The notes beneath the pieces were generated by a model. It made no database searches, was not told the origin of the DNA, and saw nothing but the letters and a program-made list of their open reading frames with translations. Below are positions 45,307 through 52,971 of a DNA stretch of 64,000 bases, in pieces (within the stretch, counting starts at the first letter, position 1; each line of letters opens with the position of its first letter). This stretch comes from an uncultured Bacteroidales bacterium (GTDB lineage: Bacteria > Bacteroidota > Bacteroidia > Bacteroidales > P3): NCBI GenBank assembly GCA_900315335.1, contig OMYR01000057.1, positions 1-64,000 of the forward strand, given 5' to 3'. The translations under genes and the position numbers were made by a program.

Positions 45307-46392
45307 CTAACTCAAAAAATGCGGTTCAGCCACAAGAGTAATATCAAAACGCAGTTTAACGGTTTGTATCACCTCTTGGGCGTAATCAATCAACTCCTTT
45401 GAAGATTTTGCTCCGTGATTGACCAAAACCAACGACTGTTTGTCATACATACTGATGCCGCCGATTTTTTTTCCTTTGAAACCACATTTTTCTATTAACC
45501 AGCCGGCCCCGATTTTTTTGCCTTCCTTGTCGTCAAACGCCACAATATCGGAATATATTTTATGCAATTTCTCGTAATGCTCTATGGAAATTACCGGATT
45601 TTTGAAAAACGAACCGCAATTGCCCAAAACATTCGGGTCGGGGAGCTTGCTGTTTCGTAATTGTTTGATTTTTTCGCAGACAATTGTAGGGGTGATATTG
45701 GTTTTGTCAACGCCCTCAAATAATTTAGCGACGGCAGAATAAGAAGTGTTGAGAGAAAAATGCTTATTCAACTTAAACGTTACATCGCTAATGATTTTGC
45801 TTCCGTCTTGATACTTGAAAATAGAATTTCTATAACCAAAATTACAGTCTTTGTTGCTTATCGTATGAAATTTACCGTCATTCATATCAAAGTATCTCAC
45901 ACTATCGATTGTATCTTTGACTTCCATACCATAAGCACCTATATTCTGAACGGGAGCAGCCCCGACCGTGCCGTAAATTCCCGATAGGTTTTCCAAACCG
46001 GAGTAATTGTTTTCGCACATTTCCCAAACAAAATCCCTAAACAACACACCGCTTTTGCAACAAACCCAAACATTGTCTTCATTGGAGCGAATGATATTGT
46101 AACCACACAAATCCATTTTCAAAATCACCGCATCTATCACAGGATTGACAAATACCGTATTACTACCTTCTCCCAAAGCAAAAATTTTACGACCTTTTAA
46201 CCCATTGGCATCATTGTTATAAATGTCGTAAAAGGCAATCAAATCCCTGTCGTCTTTGATTGAGAAAAAGTCTTTGACTGTTGCTTTCAAGTGCATTGTG
46301 CTCTTGTCTTTGAGATTAATATCCTTTTGCCAAAAATTGGTATTTGGCGTTTTGGAAACAGATATGCGAGTTCTTTTTTCAGAGTTTTGCAT
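45307..46392 (-). CDS. murB: UDP-N-acetylenolpyruvoylglucosamine reductase
   Basis: From ATG 46392 the product is 361 aa, of the MurB type: FAD-binding LKGRKIFALGEGSNTVF, GLENLSGIYGTVGAAPVQNIGAYG, catalytic serine in NCGSFFKNP, and the closing AEPHFLS with the glutamate. It reduces enolpyruvyl-UDP-GlcNAc to UDP-MurNAc for peptidoglycan. The first ~30 residues before NINLKDKSTMHLK are an unusual Lys/Thr-rich extension. A TTG start at 46437 falls in the -7 element (46435), so 46392 is used. Confidence 0.95.
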   Translation of the reverse strand: MQNSEKRTRISVSKTPNTNFWQKDINLKDKSTMHLKATVKDFFSIKDDRDLIAFYDIYNNDANGLKGRKIFALGEGSNTVFVNPVIDAVILKMDLCGYNIIRSNEDNVWVCCKSGVLFRDFVWEMCENNYSGLENLSGIYGTVGAAPVQNIGAYGMEVKDTIDSVRYFDMNDGKFHTISNKDCNFGYRNSIFKYQDGSKIISDVTFKLNKHFSLNTSYSAVAKLFEGVDKTNITPTIVCEKIKQLRNSKLPDPNVLGNCGSFFKNPVISIEHYEKLHKIYSDIVAFDDKEGKKIGAGWLIEKCGFKGKKIGGISMYDKQSLVLVNHGAKSSKELIDYAQEVIQTVKLRFDITLVAEPHFLS

Positions 46393-46434
46393 TTTCTCTT
46401 GTGTATAATTCGTTGAGATGTTAGTATTTGCTGG

Positions 46435-46442
46435 CAAAGTTA
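46435..46442 (-). promoter_or_regulatory. Promoter of murB
   Basis: TAACTTTG on the minus strand, about 43 bp before the murB ATG. It decides the start codon, since the upstream TTG lies in it. Confidence 0.75.
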
Positions 46443-46476
46443 CAATAAATTTTTATATTCCGTTTGTACAAATGAA

Positions 46477-46512
46477 AAAAGTAGGTGCTTATTTCGCAAT
46501 AATCCTACTTTT
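46477..46512 (-). terminator. Terminator of the feoAB operon
   Basis: AAAAGTAGG pairs with CCTACTTTT around an 18-base loop, with a T-rich tail on the minus strand. It lies 41 bp past the stop of the Cys-rich gene. Confidence 0.7.
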
Positions 46513-46552
46513 CGGTAATATGAAACAATTATAATAAAATAGAACTAATGAT

Positions 46553-46741
46553 TTAATTACTTTCTTTTGTGTATTTGTCGTTTTTTGATTTGTTTTTATC
46601 GCAAGAATGACCATAATGGCAATTATCGCAATCGTTGCAGCAAGAATTTCCTTTGCCGCCAAGCGTTTTTCTAATATGTTTTATTGCCAGAAAAGTGCTT
46701 AGAGCAATCAGTAATATAACTATAATATTTTGAAAGGTCAT
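46553..46741 (-). CDS. FeoB-associated Cys-rich membrane protein
   Basis: A 62-aa protein: one transmembrane helix (IIVILLIALSTFLAI), then a basic loop and a cysteine-rich tail (CCNDCDNCHYGHSC). This is the pattern of the small Cys-rich proteins found with FeoB in Bacteroidota, which are thought to aid ferrous iron transfer. It follows feoAB by 32 bp on the same strand. Confidence 0.85.
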   Translation of the reverse strand: MTFQNIIVILLIALSTFLAIKHIRKTLGGKGNSCCNDCDNCHYGHSCDKNKSKNDKYTKESN

Positions 46742-46773
46742 AGAGGCGTTTGTTTTAGTGATTTATATGTTTT

Positions 46774-49320
46774 TTAGATTAACAGCGAGCCGATTTGGAA
46801 TATTATTGTTGAACAAATCCAAGCCAACGCTATCGTGTAGCAAACAACGAATAATGACCATTGCCATTTGCCTGTTTCTTCTTTTATTGCTATGACTGCC
46901 GATAGGCAAGGCATATAAAGCAATACGAAAACAAGCATAGAAAAGGCAGACAAAGGCGATATGTTGTTACGTATAAGTTTGGAAATACGTAATGTATCGT
47001 CGGACTCTTTTTCCATTGTTTCGGTAACAGGTGTTTTTGTGTTATTAGTGTGAGAGATTGATAAATTAGTTTCATTATTCGTTGAAATAGTTCCACTATT
47101 CAGAATTGCAGATTGATTATCGGTTAAATCGGCTTTGCTATTAGCGGTATTGATTTGATTATTTATATGAGTGGAATCTTCGGAAGAGTATAGCACACCC
47201 ATTGTTGAAGCTACTATTTCCTTTGCAAAAGCACCGCTTAACAGTGATACGCTTTGTTTCCAATCAAATCCGCAAGGTTTCATCATCGGTTCGATGGTTT
47301 TTCCGATAGAGCCAAGATAGGAATTTTCCATTTGTTCTTTCGGATTGTTGTATGCGTTATGGTTCGGATAGTATCCCAAAGCCCAAACCAATATCGAAGC
47401 GAATAGAATAATTGTTCCCATTTTCTTCAAATACTCTTTGCCTTTCGACCAAGTGTGGCGGATAACGGATTTAGCCGTCGGCATTCTGTAAGGTGGCAAT
47501 TCCATAACGAAAGGAGTACTCTCGCCTTTGACAACAAACTTGCTGAAAAGTTTTGCCATAATGACTGCCAAAGCCATACCAAGTAAATATAAAAGCAATA
47601 ATATCAACGCAGCATTGGAAGGGAAAAACGCCCCGATAAGTATCAAATAGACGGGTATTCTTGCAGAACAAGACATAAGAGGAATAATCAAGACGGTTAT
47701 AAGTCTTGATTTTCTATCTTCGATAGTACGTGTTGCCATAATGGCAGGTATATTGCAACCAAACCCCATAATCATCGGAATAAAACTCTTGCCGTGCAAT
47801 CCCATTTTGTGCATAAGTTTATCCATTATAAATGCCGCACGAGCCATATAGCCCGAATCTTCCATAAACGATATAAACAAATAAAGGATAAGTATATTAG
47901 GTAGAAATACAATCACACTTCCAACACCCGAGATGATACCATCGGAAATCAAATCCTTTAATGGTCCGTTTGGCATTAGGTCTCGGGCTTCTTCTCCAAG
48001 CCATGTAAATAGATTGTCTATCCAATCCATAGGATATTGTCCAATGAAAAAGGTAGCGAAGAATGTTATGAACATAAACAAAATAAACATCGGAAATCCC
48101 AAATACTTATTGGTAACGATGTTGTCTATTTGTTCGGTTATCTTGTTTTGATTTTTCTTAGTGTTTTTGGTATATACCTCTTTTAATGCACCTCTGATAA
48201 ATCCGTATTTGGCATCGGTTATCGCAGTCTCCAAATCTGTTTTGATTTCTTTGCCAAAATCCGCACTTAATTGGTCTCTTAATTTTATTACATCATTATC
48301 AGGGTCGTTTTTTTTCAGAAAACTCTCCATTGAAGAGTCGTTTTCCAAAAGTTTTATCGCTAAAAAACGCGTGGACATCTCATCTGAAAATCCGTGTTCG
48401 TATAAAGCGTTCCTTAGTTGGCTTATTCGCTTTTCTATTGCCTCGCCGTGATTTATGTGAATATGGTGGGCATCATTGTCTCTATCCTCATAGACATCGA
48501 TAATCTTGTCAAACAATTCGTTTATACCCTGTCCGTTTCTTGCGGTAGTGGGAACGATTGGCACACCTAATAATTTGGCAAGTTGGTTGTAGTCCAATTT
48601 ATCGCCACTTGCCTCCAACTCATCGTACATATTCAACGCCATAACCATTCTTACGTCCATATCGATTACTTGTGTAGTCAAATAAAGATTTCTTTCGATG
48701 TTAGACGCATCTACAACGTTAAGAATAACATCTGGTTTGTTATTCATTATATGGCGACGGACAAATAGTTCTTCCGGTGAGTATGCACTAAGAGAATATG
48801 TACCCGGTAAATCGGTAAGGTTAAATGTGTAGTTTTTGTATTCAAACGTGCCTTTTTTCTCATCGACCGTAACGCCGCTGTAATTACCTACGTGTTCGTG
48901 AGTATGTGCCGCTATGTTGAATATAGATGTTTTGCCACAATTGGGATTACCAACCAACGCAACATTGATTATATGTGATTTTTTTTGAGCCAAACGCTTC
49001 ATTCTTGTCCCGCAATCGTCAGAAACTATACCACTCAAATCGGTTCTTTCGTCAGTTGCCACATCACTATCTTGCTCATTCCATTCGTTGGCTTCATCAA
49101 TAGATACAACCTCTATCTTTTCGGCATCTTTTCTTCGTAACGAAACTTCAAAATTAAGTATCTTGTATTTTATGGGGTCTTTAAGCGGAGCGTTGAGAAT
49201 TACATCGACTTCGTTGCCACGAACAAAACCCATTTCCAAGATTCTTTTCCTAAAAGCACCGTGTCCCGAAACTTTTACAACAACACCTTTGTCGCCCGTT
49301 TTCAAATCAGAAAGTAACAT
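46774..49320 (-). CDS. feoB: Ferrous iron transporter FeoA-FeoB fusion
   Basis: An 848-aa fusion. Residues ~1-75 are the SH3-like FeoA domain (LSDLKTGDKGVVVKVSGHGAFRKRILEMGFVRG). The G domain (~115-280) has GNPNCGKT (G1), DLPGTYSL (G3) and NMYDELE (G4). The rest is the gate and membrane domain with ~10 helices. It imports Fe2+ across the inner membrane. A low-complexity stretch (~717-758, rich in Asn, Thr, Ser: TDNQSAILNSGTISTNNETNLS) between the last membrane blocks is encoded by six degenerate 21-bp units. Promoter at 49346. Confidence 0.95.
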   Translation of the reverse strand: MLLSDLKTGDKGVVVKVSGHGAFRKRILEMGFVRGNEVDVILNAPLKDPIKYKILNFEVSLRRKDAEKIEVVSIDEANEWNEQDSDVATDERTDLSGIVSDDCGTRMKRLAQKKSHIINVALVGNPNCGKTSIFNIAAHTHEHVGNYSGVTVDEKKGTFEYKNYTFNLTDLPGTYSLSAYSPEELFVRRHIMNNKPDVILNVVDASNIERNLYLTTQVIDMDVRMVMALNMYDELEASGDKLDYNQLAKLLGVPIVPTTARNGQGINELFDKIIDVYEDRDNDAHHIHINHGEAIEKRISQLRNALYEHGFSDEMSTRFLAIKLLENDSSMESFLKKNDPDNDVIKLRDQLSADFGKEIKTDLETAITDAKYGFIRGALKEVYTKNTKKNQNKITEQIDNIVTNKYLGFPMFILFMFITFFATFFIGQYPMDWIDNLFTWLGEEARDLMPNGPLKDLISDGIISGVGSVIVFLPNILILYLFISFMEDSGYMARAAFIMDKLMHKMGLHGKSFIPMIMGFGCNIPAIMATRTIEDRKSRLITVLIIPLMSCSARIPVYLILIGAFFPSNAALILLLLYLLGMALAVIMAKLFSKFVVKGESTPFVMELPPYRMPTAKSVIRHTWSKGKEYLKKMGTIILFASILVWALGYYPNHNAYNNPKEQMENSYLGSIGKTIEPMMKPCGFDWKQSVSLLSGAFAKEIVASTMGVLYSSEDSTHINNQINTANSKADLTDNQSAILNSGTISTNNETNLSISHTNNTKTPVTETMEKESDDTLRISKLIRNNISPLSAFSMLVFVLLYMPCLSAVIAIKEETGKWQWSLFVVCYTIALAWICSTIIFQIGSLLI
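47046..47171 (-). repeat. 21-bp-lattice array L, degenerate, inside feoAB
   Basis: Units on the exact lattice start at 47046, 47067, 47088, 47109, 47130 and 47151. The first three still read AGTGTGAGAGATT, AGTTTCATTATTC and AGTTCCACTATTC; the last three are weaker. The insert is in frame and encodes an Asn/Thr/Ser-rich loop. Confidence 0.6.
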
Positions 49321-49345
49321 ATTTTTATACTTCTATTTTAATTTG

Positions 49346-49353
49346 CAAAGTTA
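49346..49353 (-). promoter_or_regulatory. Promoter of feoAB
   Basis: TAACTTTG on the minus strand, 25 bp before the feoAB ATG. Confidence 0.75.
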
Positions 49354-49357
49354 CTAC

Positions 49358-49377
49358 ATTGATGTAATACAATCAAT
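49358..49377. promoter_or_regulatory. Candidate operator between feoAB and the hemerythrin/LuxR gene
   Basis: Inverted repeat ATTGAT-N8-ATCAAT lies between the two divergent -7 elements. The half-sites resemble FNR/CRP-type TTGAT, but the spacing (8) differs from the FNR standard (4). Binding by the neighbouring regulator or an FNR-like factor is inferred only. Confidence 0.4.
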
Positions 49378-49390
49378 ACTCACAAATAAG

Positions 49391-49398
49391 TATTTTTG
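49391..49398 (+). promoter_or_regulatory. Promoter of the hemerythrin/LuxR regulator
   Basis: TATTTTTG matches TAnnTTTG, 60 bp before the ATG at 49459, and overlaps the upstream TTG at 49396, which is therefore rejected as a start. Confidence 0.6.
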
Positions 49399-49458
49399 TT
49401 TTGGCAAAGAATAAAAATACATCTTTTGCGTTATATCAGACAAATAAAAGCAAACGCT

Positions 49459-50406
49459 ATGAAAGAAAAATACTCAAAAGATGATAAGATGAACGAAGTC
49501 CTTTCTTCGGGAGAACGATTGCTGCAAGTGGTATCACGATTTGATATTCCACTTGGGGTCGGCGACAAAACGATAGAACAAATATGCAATGAAAATTCCA
49601 TAGATGTAAAGACTTTTTTGGCTGTTGTCAATTTCACTTACTCAGCAGGAGAAATTCGTCCTATGCAAGGCGAAATTGATTTGAGTGCTTTGTGTTCGTA
49701 CTTGCAAAATACACACATTTATATGCTGAATTTCTTTTTGCCTCACATCCGTCGCCATTTGATTGACGCTTTGGGAGCATCGTCCGATAATGATGTAACA
49801 TTTTTGATTATTAAATTTTTTGATGAATATTGCGAAGAGTTGAAAGCACATATGGAAACGGAGGACAAAAAGATTTTCTGTCATATCGATGCCTTGAAAC
49901 AAGGCAAGCCTTTCAAAAATCTTTCTACCGAAATCTCTAAAATGCACACTTCTTCCACCGAAGCAAAACTCTCTGAGTTGAAAAACATAATCATCAAGTA
50001 TTATACTTCGAGTTCGTACAATTATATGATATATCATATCCTGCAACATTTGTTTATTTGTGAGTATGATTTATACATTCATAACAAGTTGGAGTCTTGT
50101 TTGGTGATGCCCGAAGTCAGAAGATTGGAAACACTGAACGCAAGCAAACAACCGCTGCAAGATGAAAAGTCTTTGCAAACCCAGAACGAGGAAACGCTGA
50201 CCGATAGAGAGAAAGATATTGTTGCAGGTGTTGTAAAGGGCTTGACAAATAAAGAAATTGCCGATAAATTGTTTATTTCAGTCAATACCGTAACCACTCA
50301 CAGAAGAAACATTGCAAAGAAACTCAACATACATTCCCCTGCCGGTCTTACGATATACGCAATAATAAACAATTTGGTGGATATAAAAGAAATAAAAATA
50401 GATTAA
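49459..50406 (+). CDS. Hemerythrin-domain transcription regulator with LuxR-type HTH
   Basis: From ATG 49459 the product is 315 aa. Residues ~15-60 resemble the N-terminal domain of Ric/ScdA repair proteins (FDIPLGVGDKTIEQICNENSIDVKTFLAVVN). Residues ~75-225 are hemerythrin-like, with histidines in THIYML, LPHIRRHL, KAHMETEDKKIF and YHILQHLFICEYDLYIHNK that could bind a di-iron centre. The C-terminus (~250-315) is a LuxR/GerE HTH (LTDREKDIVAGVVKGLTNKEIADKLFISVNTVTTHRRNIAKKLN). It probably senses oxygen, NO or iron and controls transcription. Divergent from feoAB, sharing a 138-bp region with an inverted repeat. Confidence 0.82.
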   Translation: MKEKYSKDDKMNEVLSSGERLLQVVSRFDIPLGVGDKTIEQICNENSIDVKTFLAVVNFTYSAGEIRPMQGEIDLSALCSYLQNTHIYMLNFFLPHIRRHLIDALGASSDNDVTFLIIKFFDEYCEELKAHMETEDKKIFCHIDALKQGKPFKNLSTEISKMHTSSTEAKLSELKNIIIKYYTSSSYNYMIYHILQHLFICEYDLYIHNKLESCLVMPEVRRLETLNASKQPLQDEKSLQTQNEETLTDREKDIVAGVVKGLTNKEIADKLFISVNTVTTHRRNIAKKLNIHSPAGLTIYAIINNLVDIKEIKID

Positions 50407-50455
50407 AATCTATCGAATATATAAACGAAAAATCCCTTTTCATAAAAGCAAAAAA

Positions 50456-50581
50456 TAATCAGTGAGATTAGTAAAATAGTTTCACTGATTATTTTTTTAG
50501 TGTTAAACATTAATTTTTTAGTGTGGGAGATTAATTTTTTGGTATCACATACCTATTTATTAGTATTGTATATGATATAAT
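50456..50581. repeat. 21-bp-lattice array M (6 units)
   Basis: Units start at 50456, 50477, 50498, 50519, 50540 and 50561. Cores AGTGTTAAACATT and AGTGTGGGAGATT are clear; the flanks are TCAGTGAGATT-like and TATCACATA-like variants. It lies between the convergent regulator and mgtC-like genes. Confidence 0.9.
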
Positions 50582-50657
50582 TTTTTATAAATACCACTAA
50601 AATTATTTCTATTACTTTGCTTATTGATAGTGATTGTAAGCCGATTTTATATTGAGG

Positions 50658-51332
50658 CTATTCAATATCCGTTATTTGAAAACCTTCAAATTCTTTGGTT
50701 AGGTAAGAAAAAGATGTTTTGTTTTCTTTTTGGCGGGTTTTTATGTCTATGGTAACGGCATATTTTTCTTTGTTGTCGTAAAATATTTTTTTGAGGGTGT
50801 AGTTTTTGACTATGATATTATCTTTTTTAAGTTTGTCGAGTAATATCAATATTTCTTCTTGATTGCTTGCAATGAAAGTTATGGATGTGTAAATTTCGGT
50901 GAAACGTTTTAAGAAATAATTTGATAGAAATATGCTTATCAAAACCAATGCGGTGGAGATGATTGCAACAAGATAAAATTTGCAACCACACGTTAAGCCG
51001 ATGGCACAAGTAACCCATAAACCGGCAGCAGTGGTCAAGCCTCGTATAACGTTTTTTCGCAAAATAATTGTTCCTGCACCCAAAAAACCTATACCTGTTA
51101 CCACTTGGGCAGCAATACGTGAGGGGTCGAATGAACTATGTTCTGCTCCATAAAGACCATTAAAACCATAGATACTTAAAATCATAAAAAGGCATGAACC
51201 CATAGAAACCAACAAATGTGTTTTTATGCCGGCTTCTTTGGCGTGTATTTCTCTTTCAAAACCAATAGCACCGCCCAAAACAGCAGCCACACAAAGGCGA
51301 AGTACAAAATCCCAAATCATTTCTGTTTCCAT
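50658..51332 (-). CDS. MgtC/SapB-family membrane protein
   Basis: A 224-aa protein: about five N-terminal transmembrane helices with the family signature GGAIGFEREIHAKEAGIKTHLLVSMGSCLFMILS and GIGFLGAGTIILRKNVIRGLTTAAGLWVTCAIGLTCG, then a cytoplasmic C-terminal domain (~145-224). Family members are linked to magnesium homeostasis and membrane ATPase control; the role here is not shown by context. Promoter candidate at 51405. Confidence 0.88.
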   Translation of the reverse strand: METEMIWDFVLRLCVAAVLGGAIGFEREIHAKEAGIKTHLLVSMGSCLFMILSIYGFNGLYGAEHSSFDPSRIAAQVVTGIGFLGAGTIILRKNVIRGLTTAAGLWVTCAIGLTCGCKFYLVAIISTALVLISIFLSNYFLKRFTEIYTSITFIASNQEEILILLDKLKKDNIIVKNYTLKKIFYDNKEKYAVTIDIKTRQKENKTSFSYLTKEFEGFQITDIE

Positions 51333-51404
51333 AGTAGTGAAAAGTTATATGTTTTTATTAAAAATATTGTCTTAGAAAATATTATGTTGTTTTATAAATT
51401 TCTG

Positions 51405-51412
51405 CAAAGATA
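51405..51412 (-). promoter_or_regulatory. Promoter of the mgtC-like gene
   Basis: TATCTTTG on the minus strand, 73 bp before the ATG. Confidence 0.6.
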
Positions 51413-51528
51413 TAACTTTTTTGTTAAAAGGTTTATTGCGTGAGAATAGTGGAATTTTTGTTCTGCTGTTTAAGACTATTGTTTCGTTGTTTGGTATTAT
51501 TAAATTTTTTTGAGATTTTGTATAAAAA

Positions 51529-51580
51529 TAAAACCATTTGGCAAAATTGATAAGTGTAACTGCTATGCCAAATGGTTTTA
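51529..51580. terminator. Second hairpin downstream of rubrerythrin
   Basis: Perfect 15-bp stem TAAAACCATTTGGCA and its complement around a 22-base loop, with T-rich flanks on the minus strand. It is the second of two tandem hairpins; it could be a backup terminator or part of a small RNA. Confidence 0.6.
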
Positions 51581-51600
51581 TTAATGATTTTTACAATAAA

Positions 51601-51635
51601 AAAGACTTCTTGAATATTATATCCAAGAAGTCTTT
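51601..51635 (-). terminator. Terminator of rubrerythrin
   Basis: Perfect 12-bp stem AAAGACTTCTTG/CAAGAAGTCTTT with an 11-base loop and a T tract on the minus strand, 10 bp past the stop. Confidence 0.85.
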
Positions 51636-51645
51636 CGGTCATATT

Positions 51646-52218
51646 TTAGAAATTAGATGCTTCTCTTTCAAAATAAGCCTTAGGGTGGTCGCAGCAAGGA
51701 CATTTTTCAGGAGCTTCTTTTCCTTTGTAACGGAATCCGCAGTTACGACAAATCCAGCATTGTTCCTCTTCGCTCCAAAAGATTTCGTCTTTCTCCATTC
51801 TTTCAAGAAGTTTCAAATATCTTTCTTCGTGGCGTTTTTCAACAGTTGCGATAGCACGGAATTTTTTTGCTATTTCAGGGAAGCCTTCTTCGTCTGCAAC
51901 TTTTGCACCGTTAGGATATCCTTCTGTCCATTCCTCATTTTCGCCAGCGGCAGCAGCTTTCAAATTTTCTTTTGTTGTGCCTATAACACCGGCAGGGAAT
52001 GAAGCGGTAATTTCAACAGAGCCGCCTTCCAACATTTTGAAAAGAAGTTTTGCGTGTTCTTCTTCTTGTAAAGCAGTCTCCATAAATATGGCTGCAATTT
52101 GTTCAAAACCTTCTTTTTTTGCTTGTTTTGCAAAGAAAGTGTAACGATTTTTTGCTTGGGATTCACCAGCAAAAAACGTTAAGATGTTTTTTTCTGTTTT
52201 TGTTCCTTTTAAACTCAT
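51646..52218 (-). CDS. rbr: Rubrerythrin
   Basis: From ATG 52218 the product is 190 aa: an N-terminal ferritin-like di-iron domain ([49 protein letters not shown]; second EKRHEERY motif) and a C-terminal rubredoxin-like iron site ([23 protein letters not shown]). It reduces hydrogen peroxide in anaerobes with NAD(P)H-linked electron donors. The longer N-terminal frame is rejected: it would include the -7 element at 52265. Confidence 0.95.
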   Translation of the reverse strand: MSLKGTKTEKNILTFFAGESQAKNRYTFFAKQAKKEGFEQIAAIFMETALQEEEHAKLLFKMLEGGSVEITASFPAGVIGTTKENLKAAAAGENEEWTEGYPNGAKVADEEGFPEIAKKFRAIATVEKRHEERYLKLLERMEKDEIFWSEEEQCWICRNCGFRYKGKEAPEKCPCCDHPKAYFEREASNF

Positions 52219-52264
52219 TTTACTTAAAAATTTTAATAAGTTAATACTTACACTATTCAAATCG

Positions 52265-52272
52265 CAAAAATA
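52265..52272 (-). promoter_or_regulatory. Promoter of rubrerythrin
   Basis: TATTTTTG on the minus strand, about 47 bp before the ATG at 52218. Confidence 0.6.
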
Positions 52273-52390
52273 TATCATTTTATTCAAATGAGAAAATATT
52301 TTGAAATAATTTTAATGTATAAAAAACTACTATTCTTTTGAAATAAGTTGGAAAATAAATAACTAAATCGTTTATATGCGAAAAATGTTA

Positions 52391-52398
52391 TAAATTTG
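52391..52398 (+). promoter_or_regulatory. Promoter of the small barrel gene
   Basis: TAAATTTG matches TAnnTTTG, 38 bp before the ATG at 52437. Confidence 0.65.
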
Positions 52399-52436
52399 CA
52401 CATCGATAATTAGTAATTAAAACAATTTTAATCGAA

Positions 52437-52871
52437 ATGAAAAAACTATTTGTATTAATCGCTGTCGTAATGATGGCAGTAGGACTTCAAGCCCAGAATT
52501 GGGGAGTCGGTGTTAAATTTGGTTGGGACTACGGTCTTAATATCAAAAAATACACAGGTAACAATGCTTTGGAAGGTGTTATAGACTTCCACAATGGTGG
52601 TTTTCGTGCAACAGGTTTGTACGAATGGGAACAAAAACTTGACTACGGTTTTCGTGTCTATTATGGTTTCGGAGCTTCGTTAGGTATGTGGGACGATGAC
52701 GATGACGAGTCCGGTTTCGGTCTTGGTATCAATGGTATTTTGGGTGTTGAATGGCATCCTAATGCAATACCTTTCACATTTGCTTTGGATTGGATGCCTT
52801 CTTTCCAATTGATTCCGTCTTCCGGATTTTGGGCAAAGGGCTTGGCATTCTCAGTCAAGTACGTTTGGTAG
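52437..52871 (+). CDS. Small outer-membrane barrel-like protein
   Basis: A 144-aa protein with a signal peptide (VVMMAVGLQAQ) and alternating-residue beta strands rich in Gly and aromatics (NWGVGVKFGWDYGL, YRVYYGFGASLGMW, LAFSVKYVW) ending in Trp, as small eight-stranded barrels do. An acidic loop (DDDDDES) sits in the middle. Family not recognised beyond this. It has its own promoter and terminator. Confidence 0.65.
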   Translation: MKKLFVLIAVVMMAVGLQAQNWGVGVKFGWDYGLNIKKYTGNNALEGVIDFHNGGFRATGLYEWEQKLDYGFRVYYGFGASLGMWDDDDDESGFGLGINGILGVEWHPNAIPFTFALDWMPSFQLIPSSGFWAKGLAFSVKYVW

Positions 52872-52886
52872 AATATCAAAACGTTT

Positions 52887-52950
52887 AATGGTAAATATTG
52901 AACCATACATTGTATGTATATGTGATATGGTTCGGTATTTACCATTTTTA
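52887..52950 (+). terminator. Long hairpin terminator
   Basis: A 21-bp stem (AATGGTAAATATTGAACC with its complement, two G-T pairs) and an 18-base loop, followed by TTTTTAG. It separates the barrel gene from the HD gene. Confidence 0.8.
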
Positions 52951-52971
52951 GTACATATTAATTAACAGAAA

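Noticed and set aside
46393..46437. TTG start for murB
   Set aside because: It overlaps the promoter element TAACTTTG at 46435-46442, so the transcript would start downstream of it.
49358..49377. FNR box upstream of feoAB
   Set aside because: Half-sites resemble TTGAT...ATCAA but the spacing is 8 rather than 4, so it is reported only as an inverted repeat.
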